DNA of 64,000 bases from an uncultured Phascolarctobacterium sp. (GCA_900544795.1 UQWM01000002.1:1-64000), one strand, 5' to 3'. Positions 52,609 to 62,074 are shown, counted from the stretch's first letter. Program-made: numbers and translations. Notes: generated by a model from the letters alone, not told the origin.

Positions 52609-52668
52609 TGTAAACCTTCTTCTGCTGCTAAGATATGTTACCAGTTTAGCATAATGGGAATAAAAATA

Positions 52669-52702
52669 AAAGCACGGCACCATATCACGGCGCCGTGCTT
52701 AT
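52669..52702 (-). terminator. terminator behind the 19-codon gene
   Basis: AAGCACGGC and GCCGTGCTT pair around a 13- to 15-base loop, and on the minus strand the stem runs into TTATTTTTATTC. Confidence 0.7.
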
Positions 52703-52730
52703 TTTTATCGAGAGGCCAGTATAAGGCAGA

Positions 52731-52790
52731 TCAATGCATCAAGTAAAAATGGGTCTCGATCAGGGCGTTTAAAAATTTTTTGAATGTCAT
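52731..52790 (-). CDS. candidate 19-residue small protein
   Basis: TAGGAGGAATTCATC places an ideal ribosome site before ATG 52790. The frame MTFKKFLNALIETHFYLMH ends in TGA and is followed 29 bases later by a terminator. A TATAAT lies upstream on the minus strand around 52895-52900. The peptide is short, amphipathic and slightly basic. Promoter, ribosome site and terminator together suggest a free-standing tiny gene rather than chance. It is not a leader peptide of an amino acid operon: no codon runs and no structural gene follows before the terminator. Confidence 0.5.
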   Translation of the reverse strand: MTFKKFLNALIETHFYLMH

Positions 52791-52800
52791 GATGAATTCC

Positions 52801-53060
52801 TCCTAACTTACAGCGAAAGTGTATTTTAATACTTCCGCAAACCAAACGGTGAAAAAACTGTTATTTAGAGCACGGTTGTTGCCCAATGATTAAATTATAA
52901 CATAAATAATATAAAATGCAACTATTTCACAAAAAAATAACATCAGTAAAAACAAAAGTGTTTATGAAACGGAAAACAACTAAAAGGAAAAACGCGACAA
53001 AAACGTCCCTGAGGGACCGCAAAAGTCCCTTTATAAAACAAAGCTGCATAAAAACGCAAA
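52801..53060. other. intergenic stretch before the YitT terminator
   Basis: It contains the dyad GCGGAAGTATT / AATACACTTTCGC (about 52812-52839) in the leader of the 19-codon gene and a small palindrome GTCCCTGAGGGAC near 53006. No other gene is seen. Confidence 0.4.
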
Positions 53061-53096
53061 ATACCCGCTAATAATAGAATAATTATTAGCGGGTAT
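53061..53096 (-). terminator. terminator of the YitT gene
   Basis: ATACCCGCTAATAAT and ATTATTAGCGGGTAT are exact complements around six bases, followed on the minus strand by TTTGCGTTTTT. Confidence 0.7.
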
Positions 53097-53171
53097 GCAA
53101 AAAAACAGTTGCCTTGCTTGCACACCTTCCGGCAGCGCAAGACTGTTGATAGCTGAAAAACTTACAGTTTA

Positions 53172-54074
53172 TCAGGAGTGGTGTTTGGAATTGTCAACAG
53201 TACAAAAAATCTTTTTATTCTTTTTGTGGGCAGAAGGCTTGGAGGTGAAGCCTTTGCCCAGAACATCGTTAGCGTCCTGAATGATCATAAAGCAGCCTGG
53301 GTCGATATCGCGGACGATTTGTTTGATTTTGGCAACCTGGGTGAGCTTGGCGACAACCAGCAGCACTTTGCGTTGCTGATGGGTGTAGGCACCTTCGGCG
53401 TACAGGTAGGTGACGCCGCGGCCGACTACTTCAATGATACCGTGGCCGATTTCTTCATAATGCTCGCTGATGATGATGATGTTCTTTTTGTAATCGAAGC
53501 CGTCGGTAAAAGCGTTGCAGGTCTTAAACATAACAAAGAAGGCCAGCAGTGTATAAAGCACGGCTTCTAAACCGAAGTAGAAAACACCGATGAACATCAG
53601 GATGATATTGAACAGAAAACCGGTGGTACCGATACTGATGCTGTAATGCTTGTTGACGATGGCGCCGATGATATCGGTGCCACCGCTGCTGCCGCCTACA
53701 CGGTACATCATGGCCGCGCCGATGCCATAGATGACACCGCCGGCGATGCAGGCCAGCATCGGATCATGGACGTAAGGCGCTTTTTCGGACAGGAAATGGA
53801 ATGCGTCCAACGAAACGGCAAAGACCAGCATACCATACAGGGCGCCGCAGCTGTAAGTACGATCCATAAATTTATAAGCCGCTATAAAAAGTGGGATGTT
53901 TAAAAGTAAGCTGGTGATACCCATGGGCAGGCCGACCAGATAGTAAAGAATGACCGAAACGCCGCCGATGCCGCCGCTGATGAGTTTATTGGGCATATAA
54001 AAGGCATTGATCGCGATACCCATCAGGACGCAGCCGATGGTGACCATCACATAACGATAAAGATGCTGACGCAT
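53172..54074 (-). CDS. YitT family membrane protein with DUF2179 domain
   Basis: A 300-residue protein. Six or so hydrophobic helices in the first ~200 residues include MPNKLISGGIGGVSVILYY and GGSSGGTDIIGAIVNKHYS, then the cytosolic DUF2179 domain (NIIIISEHYEEIGHGIIEVV, GRGVTYLYAEGAY, IDPGCFMIIQDANDVLGKGF). The biochemical function of YitT proteins is not established; a transport role is often assumed. ATG 54074 follows AAAAGGAG with seven-base spacing. Confidence 0.9.
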   Translation of the reverse strand: MRQHLYRYVMVTIGCVLMGIAINAFYMPNKLISGGIGGVSVILYYLVGLPMGITSLLLNIPLFIAAYKFMDRTYSCGALYGMLVFAVSLDAFHFLSEKAPYVHDPMLACIAGGVIYGIGAAMMYRVGGSSGGTDIIGAIVNKHYSISIGTTGFLFNIILMFIGVFYFGLEAVLYTLLAFFVMFKTCNAFTDGFDYKKNIIIISEHYEEIGHGIIEVVGRGVTYLYAEGAYTHQQRKVLLVVAKLTQVAKIKQIVRDIDPGCFMIIQDANDVLGKGFTSKPSAHKKNKKIFCTVDNSKHHS

Positions 54075-54230
54075 GCAAAAACTCCTTTTGTGCAAATTTT
54101 GCAAATATTTGTATACATCGTAGCACTTTTTAGAAAAAAAGCAATAATGCCAACCATAAAATTACGTAAATTTTTTGAAAAAAGAGGGAAAATACAAATA
54201 AAATAGAAAAAAATTATAAAAATGTTCGAT

Positions 54231-54261
54231 TTATCTTGCGGCTACGCCCGAAGCAAGATAA
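54231..54261. repeat. hairpin in the ispE leader
   Basis: TTATCTTGC and GCAAGATAA pair around a 13-base GC-rich loop, 45 bp before the ispE start, without a T run. Possibly an mRNA 5' stem or a protein site shared with the divergent YitT promoter. Confidence 0.35.
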
Positions 54262-54306
54262 AATATATTGTATACAGGAAAACAATCAAGGCTACGAGGC
54301 TATATT

Positions 54307-55170
54307 ATGGAAAAGATATTAGAAACAGCTTATGCAAAAATAAATCTGGGTTTGGACGTGCTGGGCAAGCGCCCTGACGGTTACCACGAAGTGCGCATGG
54401 TGATGCAGAGCATCGGTCTTAGCGATGCGGTGGAGCTGGAGGAGAGCGAGGTCCTGGTGGTGGAAACCGATAATGGCGGGCTGGCCGGCGGGCCAGGTAA
54501 CCTGGCCTGGAAGGCGGCGACGCTTTTAGCGGAGCGCTGCGGCAAAATACCGAACGTTCACATCAGGCTGAAGAAAAAAATTTTTTTGGCAGCTGGTCTT
54601 GCTGGTGGCAGCAGTGATGCTGCGGCAGTTTTGCGGGGGCTCAATCGTCTGTGGCAGTTAGGCCTGCAGGTGACCGAGCTGGAAACGCTGGCGGCTGAGC
54701 TTGGTTCGGATATACCCTTTTGTATAGCGGGCGGTACTGCTTTGGCTGAAGGCCGGGGCGAGCTGCTGAGGAAGCTGCCAGAAGCACCGTCGCTGACACT
54801 GGTTTTGGCCAAGCCGAAGCTGGAGGTTTCTACCGGTTGGGTCTATGGTAATTTCCGTCAGGAGCAGGTTGCGCAAAGGCCTGATATTGACGGTATTATA
54901 AAAGCACTGGAGCAGGGAGCGGTAGCACCGCTGCTTGCGAGCTGCGGCAATGTTTTGGAGAGCGTGACTATTCCCGCCTATCCTGTCATTGCCCAGATCA
55001 AAGAAAGAATGCTGGCGGCAGGAGCAGAATATGCTTTGATGTCGGGCAGCGGACCCACGGTATTTGCCGTGGCTAAGGATGAAAAAGAGAGTAAGCAGAT
55101 TTTGGCGGCTTTAACAGATCTTGATCTGGAAACGGCTGTAACGACTACTGTGAAAAAGGAGAGGATCTGA
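54307..55170 (+). CDS. ispE: 4-diphosphocytidyl-2-C-methyl-D-erythritol kinase
   Basis: A 287-residue GHMP kinase of the MEP isoprenoid pathway. It starts AYAKINLGLDVLGKRPDGYH and has the ATP loop FLAAGLAGGSSDAAAVLRGL, GSDIPFCIAGGTALAEGRGE and C-terminal LMSGSGPTVFAV. ATG 54307 follows GAGG; the longer frame has no ribosome site. It heads a co-directional housekeeping block reaching pth. Confidence 0.95.
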   Translation: MEKILETAYAKINLGLDVLGKRPDGYHEVRMVMQSIGLSDAVELEESEVLVVETDNGGLAGGPGNLAWKAATLLAERCGKIPNVHIRLKKKIFLAAGLAGGSSDAAAVLRGLNRLWQLGLQVTELETLAAELGSDIPFCIAGGTALAEGRGELLRKLPEAPSLTLVLAKPKLEVSTGWVYGNFRQEQVAQRPDIDGIIKALEQGAVAPLLASCGNVLESVTIPAYPVIAQIKERMLAAGAEYALMSGSGPTVFAVAKDEKESKQILAALTDLDLETAVTTTVKKERI

Positions 55171-55172
55171 AT

Positions 55173-55871
55173 ATGAGTGGGCATCTGAGACCGATAAAAT
55201 TAGACAGTTATAAACCTCTGCGTGAACTGGTATGCGAAAATATCCGTCAGGCTATTATTGACGGTACGTTCAGCCCAGGCGAACGCCTGATGGAGATCCA
55301 GCTGGCCGATGAAATGGGCGTCAGCCGTACCCCCGTCCGTGAAGCTATCCGCAAATTGGAGCTGGAAGGCTTCGTAGTGATGATCCCCAGACGCGGTACC
55401 TATGTAGCCGATATTTCCATTAAAGACATCAACGAAGTTTACGAGATCCGCACCTCGCTGGACGTGCTGGCCGCAGGACTGGCTGCCGAGCGCATCAATG
55501 ATGACGAGCTGGAAACTCTGCAGCGCCTGCTGGTAGAGATCGGGCAGCATGTGGAAGACGATAATATGGAAAAAATCGTAGAAGTGGATATCGCTTTCCA
55601 CGATGTTTTATATCAGGCCAGCCGCAACGAAAGGCTGCGTAACATCATTAATAACCTGCGCGAGCAGATCACCGTTATCCGCGGTCGCTCTATGATGTAT
55701 CCGGGACGTTTGACCGATACCATGGAAGAACACCGCGCGTTGGTAGACAGCATTGCCGCCCGTGATGTGGAAAGAGCGCAGAATGCGGCCCGCATCCACT
55801 TGGAGAATGCTGAACATACACTGCTTAAAGATATGGTCGAAAGCCATAACGAAAAGAAGCATAAAGAATAA
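55173..55871 (+). CDS. GntR-family regulator, FadR/FCD subfamily
   Basis: A 232-residue protein. The N-terminal winged helix (VCENIRQAIIDGTFSPGERL, MGVSRTPVREAIRKLELEG) is followed by an all-helical FCD domain. Metal-ligand residues appear in VDIAFHDVLYQAS and EEHRALVDSIAARD. It starts two bases after ispE with AAGGAGAGGAT and is followed by the nucleotidyltransferase. FCD proteins bind carboxylate ligands; the target here is unknown. Confidence 0.9.
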   Translation: MSGHLRPIKLDSYKPLRELVCENIRQAIIDGTFSPGERLMEIQLADEMGVSRTPVREAIRKLELEGFVVMIPRRGTYVADISIKDINEVYEIRTSLDVLAAGLAAERINDDELETLQRLLVEIGQHVEDDNMEKIVEVDIAFHDVLYQASRNERLRNIINNLREQITVIRGRSMMYPGRLTDTMEEHRALVDSIAARDVERAQNAARIHLENAEHTLLKDMVESHNEKKHKE

Positions 55872-55891
55872 GAGCGAAAGAGGTAGGCTCT

Positions 55892-56650
55892 ATGTATAAT
55901 GCGGTCATTTTGGCTGGTGGCAAAACGCCGTGGCTGCAAAAAGCCGTAGGCACCAATATCAGGGCGCTGGCGCCGCTGGGCGGACGCCGTATGGTGGAAT
56001 ATATCATCGACGCTCTGGATCAAAGCGGTATGATCGACAGGATCATCGTCGCTGCTGACAGTAGTCAGTGGGAAGCAGCAGTTTTACCGCAGCGGGCCGA
56101 GCTGGTGCCCGTGGCTGCTAAAACCATGCCCGAAACGGCAGCAGCTGCTGCCGCTGTTTTACCCCAAACAGGACGGATATTATTTGTTTGTGACGACATC
56201 CCTTTACTGACGGCCGCCGCCGTACAGGATTTTTTGCGCCAGGCCGAGTCTACGGTCGCCGACGCTTATTATCCGATCATCCCCGAAGCCGATTGCGAAA
56301 TGGCCTTCCCCGGAGCGCGGCGGACTTATGTGACTTTGCCGGAGGGCAGGTTTACCGGCGGCAATCTGCTGCTGATTAAGGCGTCTGTTATAACGGCGGG
56401 GTTGGCTAAAGCAGAAGATATTTTTGCGCGCCGTAAAAAACCGTGGGAGCTGTGTGGCTGGCTGGGTTTTGGCTTTGTGCTGAAGTTTCTGCTGCACCGG
56501 CTGACGCTGAGCGCGGTAGAACAGCGGGCGTCGCAATTACTGGAATTTACAGGTAAGGCCGTTATTTCCCATTATCCCGAGATCGGTATGGATATGGATA
56601 AGGAAGCTGACTGGCAGTTACTGGAACAATATTTTAAGAACAGCAAGTAG
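55892..56650 (+). CDS. MobA-like nucleotidyltransferase family protein
   Basis: A 252-residue NTP-transferase fold protein. It begins AVILAGGKTPWLQKAVGTNI with an altered nucleotide loop and has ILFVCDDIPLLTAAAV with metal Asp pair, and a C-terminal FGFVLKFLLHRLTLSAVE helix ending in GMDMDKEADW. Such proteins load nucleotides on sugars or cofactors. The usual GGxGTRM loop is degenerate here (GGKTPWLQ), so specificity is unclear. It lies between the GntR gene and purR. Confidence 0.75.
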   Translation: MYNAVILAGGKTPWLQKAVGTNIRALAPLGGRRMVEYIIDALDQSGMIDRIIVAADSSQWEAAVLPQRAELVPVAAKTMPETAAAAAAVLPQTGRILFVCDDIPLLTAAAVQDFLRQAESTVADAYYPIIPEADCEMAFPGARRTYVTLPEGRFTGGNLLLIKASVITAGLAKAEDIFARRKKPWELCGWLGFGFVLKFLLHRLTLSAVEQRASQLLEFTGKAVISHYPEIGMDMDKEADWQLLEQYFKNSK

Positions 56651-56664
56651 AAAAGAGGGGCGCT

Positions 56665-57471
56665 ATGGCTCGAGTCAAACGTATGGAACGTGTGGTTGCT
56701 TTGACGAAGCAGCTGGTGGACCATCCTTATCAATTATTTTCGTTTACATATTTCTGCAATAAGTTTGAGGTCGCAAAATCGACCTTGAGCGAAGATGTTT
56801 TGGCTGTACGCTCCGGTCTGGAGGCTTACGACCTGGGCAAAGTAGAAACTTTGGCAGGGGCGGCCGGTGGCGTGCGTTTTATCCCCAGCCATTCAGAGCA
56901 GGCTAATGAAGAATTTTTAGCAGAGCTGGCAGTGCAACTGGCAGAACCGGAACGTGTTTTGTCAGGCGGCATGATCTATATGACTGACCTGCTGTTTAAG
57001 CCGCAGATTGTAGCGCGTTTGGGCGAGATCATTGCCCAGCGGCTGCGTCATTTAGCGCCGGAATATATCATGACCGTAGAAACTCGCGGCATACCGCTGG
57101 CGGTGTTTGTGGCAAGGGCGTTTAATATCCCCGTAGTCATGGCGCGCCGGGTGGGGCAGATCAGCGAAGGCTCGACTGTCAGCATCAATTATGTCAGCGG
57201 TTCTTCCAAGCAGATCCAGACGATGGCGCTGCCGAAGAGGGCCCTGCGATCATCAGCCCGTGTACTGATAGTCGACGACTTTATGAAAGCCGGCGGTACT
57301 GCCCGTGGTATGGCAGAGCTGGCAGAAGAAGTTGGCGCGAAGGTCGTAGGTAAAGCTTTCTTTATCACGACGCAGGAGCCGGAAAAGAAAATGATCGACG
57401 ATTATACGGCGTTATTCGTCTTAAAAGGTATCGACGATGAAAAACGGACGATCAATATCAGCCCGTTATAA
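56665..57471 (+). CDS. purR: pur operon repressor
   Basis: A 268-residue protein of the Firmicute PurR type. An N-terminal winged helix (HPYQLFSFTYFCNKFEVAKS) is joined to a phosphoribosyltransferase-like domain with the PRPP loop VLIVDDFMKAGGTARG. PRPP binding relieves repression of purine genes in Bacillus. The placement next to ispE and upstream of glmU and prs is the conserved Firmicute gene order. No obvious PurBox search was possible. Confidence 0.93.
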   Translation: MARVKRMERVVALTKQLVDHPYQLFSFTYFCNKFEVAKSTLSEDVLAVRSGLEAYDLGKVETLAGAAGGVRFIPSHSEQANEEFLAELAVQLAEPERVLSGGMIYMTDLLFKPQIVARLGEIIAQRLRHLAPEYIMTVETRGIPLAVFVARAFNIPVVMARRVGQISEGSTVSINYVSGSSKQIQTMALPKRALRSSARVLIVDDFMKAGGTARGMAELAEEVGAKVVGKAFFITTQEPEKKMIDDYTALFVLKGIDDEKRTINISPL

Positions 57472-57484
57472 GGGGATGTAAACA

Positions 57485-58699
57485 ATGGCAAAAGATCAGG
57501 TAACACTTAAAGACGTAGAAGCAGCGGCAAAGCGCTTAGCTGGCGTAGTACATAAAACACCTTTGGAAAGCAGCCATATTTTTAGTGAGATGGCTGGCTA
57601 CGAGGTGCTGCTGAAGCTGGAGAATATGCAGCGCACCGGCTCTTTTAAAGTGCGCGGCGCTTCCAATTGCATCCAGACTTTGACCAAAGAGCAGCAGGTT
57701 CATGGCGTTATTGCCGCTTCGGCAGGCAACCATGCCCAGGGTGTGGCGTTGGGCGCGCAGGCCGCTGGTATCAAGGCGACCATAGTTATGCCCGAGGGGG
57801 CACCGCTGGCAAAGGTAGAAGCTACCAAGGGCTACGGTGCCGAGGTAGTGCTGAAGGGCGGCGTTTACGACGAGGCCTACAGCGAAGCGGTACGCTTGCA
57901 AAAAGAAACAGGTGCTACCTTCGTTCATGCCTTTGACGATCCGGCAGTTATTGCCGGTCAAGGCACTATCGGCTTGGAGATTTTAGATCAATGTCCCGAT
58001 ATCCGTTCGCTGGTGGTACCAATCGGCGGCGGTGGTCTGCTCGCAGGCATCGCTGCGGCGGTAAAATCGGCGGCGCCCCATGTCAAGGTTTATGGCGTTC
58101 AGGCCAGCGGCGCACCGGCCATGTATTTATCCAAGCATGCCGGTAAATGGGTCGAAACACCGGAAGCACAGACTATCGCAGACGGTATTGCTGTAAAATC
58201 TCCGGGCAAGATTACCTTTGATCTGATCCAGAAATATGTGGACGATATTTTTGTCGTCAAAGATGACGACATCGCTGCGACCATTCTTTTAATGATGGAG
58301 CGTGCCAAAATGATCAGCGAGGGCGCAGGTGCTATCAGCCTAGCGGCTATGCTGCACGGCAGCATTCCCCACGCCGATAAAACTGCGGCGGTCATCAGCG
58401 GCGGCAATATCGACGTCAATATGATCTCGCGCATTATTGAAAACGGTTTGGTAAAATCGGGTCGCCGCATCAAGCTGCTCACCCATTTGACCGATCGTCC
58501 CGGCGAGCTGCGCCGCTTTGTATCCTATATCGAAGAATACAAAGCCAATATCGTGTATGTTTATCACGAACACGCAGGCCGGAATCTGCCGATCGGGCAG
58601 ACTCAGGTGGAAATGGATCTGGAGACCAGGGACCACGCTCACGCGGAAATTTTGGTGGCGGCTTTGCGCCGTGCCGGCTACCGGGTGGAATTACTGTAA
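57485..58699 (+). CDS. ilvA: threonine ammonia-lyase
   Basis: A 404-residue PLP enzyme deaminating threonine to 2-oxobutanoate. The PLP lysine lies in RTGSFKVRGASN, then IAASAGNHAQGVALGAQ, the glycine loop VPIGGGGLLAGIAAA and a C-terminal ACT domain (about 325-404) starting LTHLTDRPGELRRFVSYI. It resembles the catabolic/short type more than long E. coli IlvA. 2-Oxobutanoate can enter isoleucine or propionyl-CoA formation, which fits a propionate producer. Spaced 13 bp after purR. Confidence 0.93.
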   Translation: MAKDQVTLKDVEAAAKRLAGVVHKTPLESSHIFSEMAGYEVLLKLENMQRTGSFKVRGASNCIQTLTKEQQVHGVIAASAGNHAQGVALGAQAAGIKATIVMPEGAPLAKVEATKGYGAEVVLKGGVYDEAYSEAVRLQKETGATFVHAFDDPAVIAGQGTIGLEILDQCPDIRSLVVPIGGGGLLAGIAAAVKSAAPHVKVYGVQASGAPAMYLSKHAGKWVETPEAQTIADGIAVKSPGKITFDLIQKYVDDIFVVKDDDIAATILLMMERAKMISEGAGAISLAAMLHGSIPHADKTAAVISGGNIDVNMISRIIENGLVKSGRRIKLLTHLTDRPGELRRFVSYIEEYKANIVYVYHEHAGRNLPIGQTQVEMDLETRDHAHAEILVAALRRAGYRVELL

Positions 58700-58768
58700 A
58701 AATATTGTCTAGAAGCAGCACTAGTATTAAAAGCTGCGTAGAAGCTGAATAGAAGCGGAGGCTTATCC

Positions 58769-60139
58769 ATGTCAGAGTTAGTAGCAGTCATTTTAGCGGC
58801 AGGCAAAGGTACCAGAATGAAATCCAAGCTGCCGAAGGTTTTACATAAGGTAGGCGGCAAGCCGATGCTGCAACACGTTATCGACGTGGCAGATGCGGCG
58901 GGTGCTGCTAAAAAAGTAGTTATCGTTGGGCACGAAGCCGAACTGGTGGAAGCCATGGTAGGTGACCAGGCGCAAATGGCCTTACAGGCCGAGCAGTTGG
59001 GTACAGGTCACGCTGTGATGCAGACGGAAGCTGTTTTGAAGGATTTTCGCGGCACGGTTATGATCATCTGCGGCGACACGCCGCTTTTGGAAGCAAACGA
59101 GCTAAAAAAGTTTTACGACGGACACCTGGCGTCGCAAGCAGCGGCAACAGTGCTGACGGCGTTTATGGACGATCCCAGCGGCTATGGCCGTATCCTGCGT
59201 GATGCAGCCGGTAATGTGCTGGGCATCGTAGAAGAAAAAGACGCTACGGTCGAGCAAAAAGCAGTAAAAGAAATTAATACCGGTATCTACTGCGTCGAAG
59301 CGCCGTTATTATTTGAAGTATTGGCTACGTTGACCTGCGACAACGCGCAGGGTGAATATTATCTGACCGACGTTCTGGCCAAGCTGAATGCTATGGGCAA
59401 AAAGGTCGGCGGTGTAGCTACTGCCGACAGCGATATGATTATGGGTATCAATTCGCGCCGTCAGTTGGCCGAAGCCGAAAGCATTATTCGCCAGCGTATT
59501 TTAGATAAGCTGATGGACGGCGGCGTCACTATCATGGACCCTGCCAGCACCTTTATCGAAAAAGGCGTTGAAATCGGTCAGGATACTATCATCTATCCCT
59601 ACACCTGGCTGGAAGGTACGACGAAGATCGGCGCCGATTGCCAGATCGGGCCGAATGTGCGCCTGACCAATGTGCAGGTTGGCGACGCTGCGGAAATGCA
59701 CTTTACCTATGGCCATGACTGCCAGGTACACAACGGCGTCGTTATCGGTCCCTATGTGCACTTGCGTCCTGACACTGTCATCAGTGACAAGGTCAAGATA
59801 GGCAATTTTGTCGAAGTCAAAAACTCCCAGGTGGGTGTTGGCAGTAAGCTGCCCCATCTCAGCTATATCGGCGACAGCGATATCGGTAGTGGCGTCAATA
59901 TTGGCTGTGGCTGTATCACCGTCAACTATGACGGCAAAAAGAAGCATCGTACAGTCATCGAAGATGATGCTTTCGTAGGCTGCAACAGCAATATGGTAGC
60001 GCCCGTAACCGTTGGTGCAGGGGCGTATATCGGTGCCGGTTCGACTATTACCAAGGATGTGCCTGCCGATGATCTGGGCATTGCCCGCGCCAAGCAGAAA
60101 AACATTGAAGGATGGGCGGCCAAATACCGCAACAGCTAA
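58769..60139 (+). CDS. glmU: bifunctional UDP-GlcNAc pyrophosphorylase / glucosamine-1-phosphate acetyltransferase
   Basis: A 456-residue enzyme. The N-terminal uridyltransferase starts VAVILAAGKGTRMKSKLPK; the C-terminal left-handed beta helix (from ~250) has repeated hexapeptides and the acetyltransferase site LSYIGDSDIGSGVNIGCG. It makes UDP-GlcNAc for peptidoglycan and outer-membrane glycans. GCGGAGGC precedes the ATG. glmU followed by prs and pth is a conserved order. Confidence 0.97.
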   Translation: MSELVAVILAAGKGTRMKSKLPKVLHKVGGKPMLQHVIDVADAAGAAKKVVIVGHEAELVEAMVGDQAQMALQAEQLGTGHAVMQTEAVLKDFRGTVMIICGDTPLLEANELKKFYDGHLASQAAATVLTAFMDDPSGYGRILRDAAGNVLGIVEEKDATVEQKAVKEINTGIYCVEAPLLFEVLATLTCDNAQGEYYLTDVLAKLNAMGKKVGGVATADSDMIMGINSRRQLAEAESIIRQRILDKLMDGGVTIMDPASTFIEKGVEIGQDTIIYPYTWLEGTTKIGADCQIGPNVRLTNVQVGDAAEMHFTYGHDCQVHNGVVIGPYVHLRPDTVISDKVKIGNFVEVKNSQVGVGSKLPHLSYIGDSDIGSGVNIGCGCITVNYDGKKKHRTVIEDDAFVGCNSNMVAPVTVGAGAYIGAGSTITKDVPADDLGIARAKQKNIEGWAAKYRNS

Positions 60140-60241
60140 AAATACAGAAAAAACGGCCTTTGGTACTTGTGGATTTGTAGCTAATAGTTGTATACTATTA
60201 ATGATTAACTAAACCTTAAACATTCTTGGAGGGATGGGACA

Positions 60242-61195
60242 ATGTTGTCAGATGAAAATAAACTCAGAATTTTTTCCGGTAATGCTAATCCTGATTTAGC
60301 ACGTGAGATTGCAGCTTATTTAGGTACTACTGTAGGCGATGCCGTTATCAACCGCTTTAATAACGGTGAAGTACAAGTAATGATCAATGAGAGCGTGCGC
60401 GGCAAAGATATTTTCATCGTGCAACCTACCTGCGGCCCGTCCGTAAACGATAACGTCATGGAACTTCTGATCATGGCAGATGCTTTTAAACGCGCTTCAG
60501 CCAGCCATATCACGGCGATCATCCCTTATTATGGTTATGCCCGCCAGGACCGCAAGGCCCGCGGCCGTGAACCTATCACCGCCAAGCTGATGGCTGACCT
60601 TTTGGAAAGCGCCGGTATTACCCGCGTGGTCACTATCGACCTGCATGCGGCACAGATCCAGGGCTTCTTCAACATTCCTTTCGATCATATGCCCGGCGGC
60701 CCGATTTTGGCAGAATACATCAAAGAAAAAAATCTTGAAGATATGATCGTGGTTTCGCCCGACTTGGGCGGCGTTAGCCGTGCCCGCAATATGGCCGAGC
60801 GTTTGAACTGCGGTTTGGCGATTATTGATAAACGCCGTCCTGAGCCTGGTGTGGCCGAGGTTATGAACCTCATCGGTTCCGTAGAAGGCAAAACGGCGAT
60901 CTTAGTTGACGATATGGTAGACACAGCCGGGTCTTTGGCCGAAGGAGCCCGCGCCTTGAAAAAATTTGGTGCGAAAGAGATCTACGCCTGCTGTACCCAT
61001 CCAGTATTGACCGACCCGGCTTTAAGCCGCATCGCCCAATCGGATATTACAGAGCTGGTTGTTACCAATACCATCCCTCTGCCTCCCGCTAAAAAACACC
61101 CCAAAATCAAAGTGCTTTCGGTAGCACCCATCTTAGCGGAAACGGTACTGCGTATTTACAATGACTGGTCTGTCAGCCAGTTGTTTGAAAAATAA
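60242..61195 (+). CDS. prs: ribose-phosphate pyrophosphokinase
   Basis: A 317-residue PRPP synthase. It starts RIFSGNANPDLAREIAAYLG and has the ATP/flag segment YGYARQDRKARGREPITAKL, DLHAAQIQGFF and the ribose-phosphate loop AILVDDMVDTAGSL. PRPP feeds the purine, pyrimidine and histidine pathways. TTGGAGGG lies upstream. Confidence 0.97.
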   Translation: MLSDENKLRIFSGNANPDLAREIAAYLGTTVGDAVINRFNNGEVQVMINESVRGKDIFIVQPTCGPSVNDNVMELLIMADAFKRASASHITAIIPYYGYARQDRKARGREPITAKLMADLLESAGITRVVTIDLHAAQIQGFFNIPFDHMPGGPILAEYIKEKNLEDMIVVSPDLGGVSRARNMAERLNCGLAIIDKRRPEPGVAEVMNLIGSVEGKTAILVDDMVDTAGSLAEGARALKKFGAKEIYACCTHPVLTDPALSRIAQSDITELVVTNTIPLPPAKKHPKIKVLSVAPILAETVLRIYNDWSVSQLFEK

Positions 61196-61278
61196 GCACG
61201 GACTGAAGTAGTGTTTGAAAAATTGCAAGAGGCTTGTCCCTACGGGCAAGCCTCTTTGACGTAAGTAAGGAGAAGGCT

Positions 61279-62073
61279 ATGCGACTTGTCTATGTATTGG
61301 GATTGCTTTCCCTTATCGGTGTAGGCGCCTTGTGGTGCGGCTGGTATGGGTTGATGAAGCGGCGCCTGGCCGCTGCGCTGGCCGCAGTCTGCGTTTTTGG
61401 GGGTGGTGCGCTGCTGCTTTTAGCAGTGCTGCCAACCTACAGCTTTTACGGCCCTACGGTAACGCAGCACTCTGCCGCTGGTAAAAGCGTAGCCCTCACC
61501 TTCGACGACGGCCCCTATCCGCCCTATACTGATGAGCTACTGGCAGTTTTGCAGCAGAACAAGGTCAAAGCTACCTTCTTTATGATTGCCGAAAATGCCG
61601 AAAAGCATCCGCAGTTGGTGCGGCAGATCGCAGCCGCAGGGCACGAAGTGGCCCTGCACGCCTTGCAGCATCGCGATTTTTTGAAGCTGAGTGCAGCGGA
61701 GCAGCAGCAGAATGTGGCTGCTGGCAAAGCGATACTGGAAAAACTGAGCGGTGCGCCTGTTACCCTGCTGCGTCCGCCTCATGGCTTTCGCGACTGGTCG
61801 GTGATGGCTACTTTGCGCCATAATGGTTTAACGGCAGTCAACTGGTCGGTGATTCCCCGCGACTGGACTAATCCCGGTGTCGATGTGATCGTCAGCAGGG
61901 TCATGGAACAGGTGCATCCGGGGGCTATCATTCTGCTGCACGACGGCGACAGCCCCAAATATCAGGATTCAAGGCAGCAGACAGTGCAAGCGACGCAGAT
62001 CATTATCGACAAGCTGCGTGCGGCAGGGTATAATTTTGTTACAGTCAGTGAATTACTGGCCAAAGGAGAATGA
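61279..62073 (+). CDS. membrane-anchored polysaccharide deacetylase
   Basis: A 264-residue protein with two N-terminal hydrophobic segments (about 3-20 and 30-52), then a NodB domain. Motif 1 with catalytic Asp and metal Asp is TFDDGPYPPYTDELL; motif 2 is HEVALHALQHRDF with metal His; then LRPPHGFRDWSVM and PGAIILLHDGD. It deacetylates peptidoglycan or another sugar polymer outside the cytoplasm. ATG 61279 follows AAGGAGAAGG; the longer frame would begin before that site. It ends one base before pth starts. Confidence 0.88.
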   Translation: MRLVYVLGLLSLIGVGALWCGWYGLMKRRLAAALAAVCVFGGGALLLLAVLPTYSFYGPTVTQHSAAGKSVALTFDDGPYPPYTDELLAVLQQNKVKATFFMIAENAEKHPQLVRQIAAAGHEVALHALQHRDFLKLSAAEQQQNVAAGKAILEKLSGAPVTLLRPPHGFRDWSVMATLRHNGLTAVNWSVIPRDWTNPGVDVIVSRVMEQVHPGAIILLHDGDSPKYQDSRQQTVQATQIIIDKLRAAGYNFVTVSELLAKGE

Positions 62074-62074
62074 G

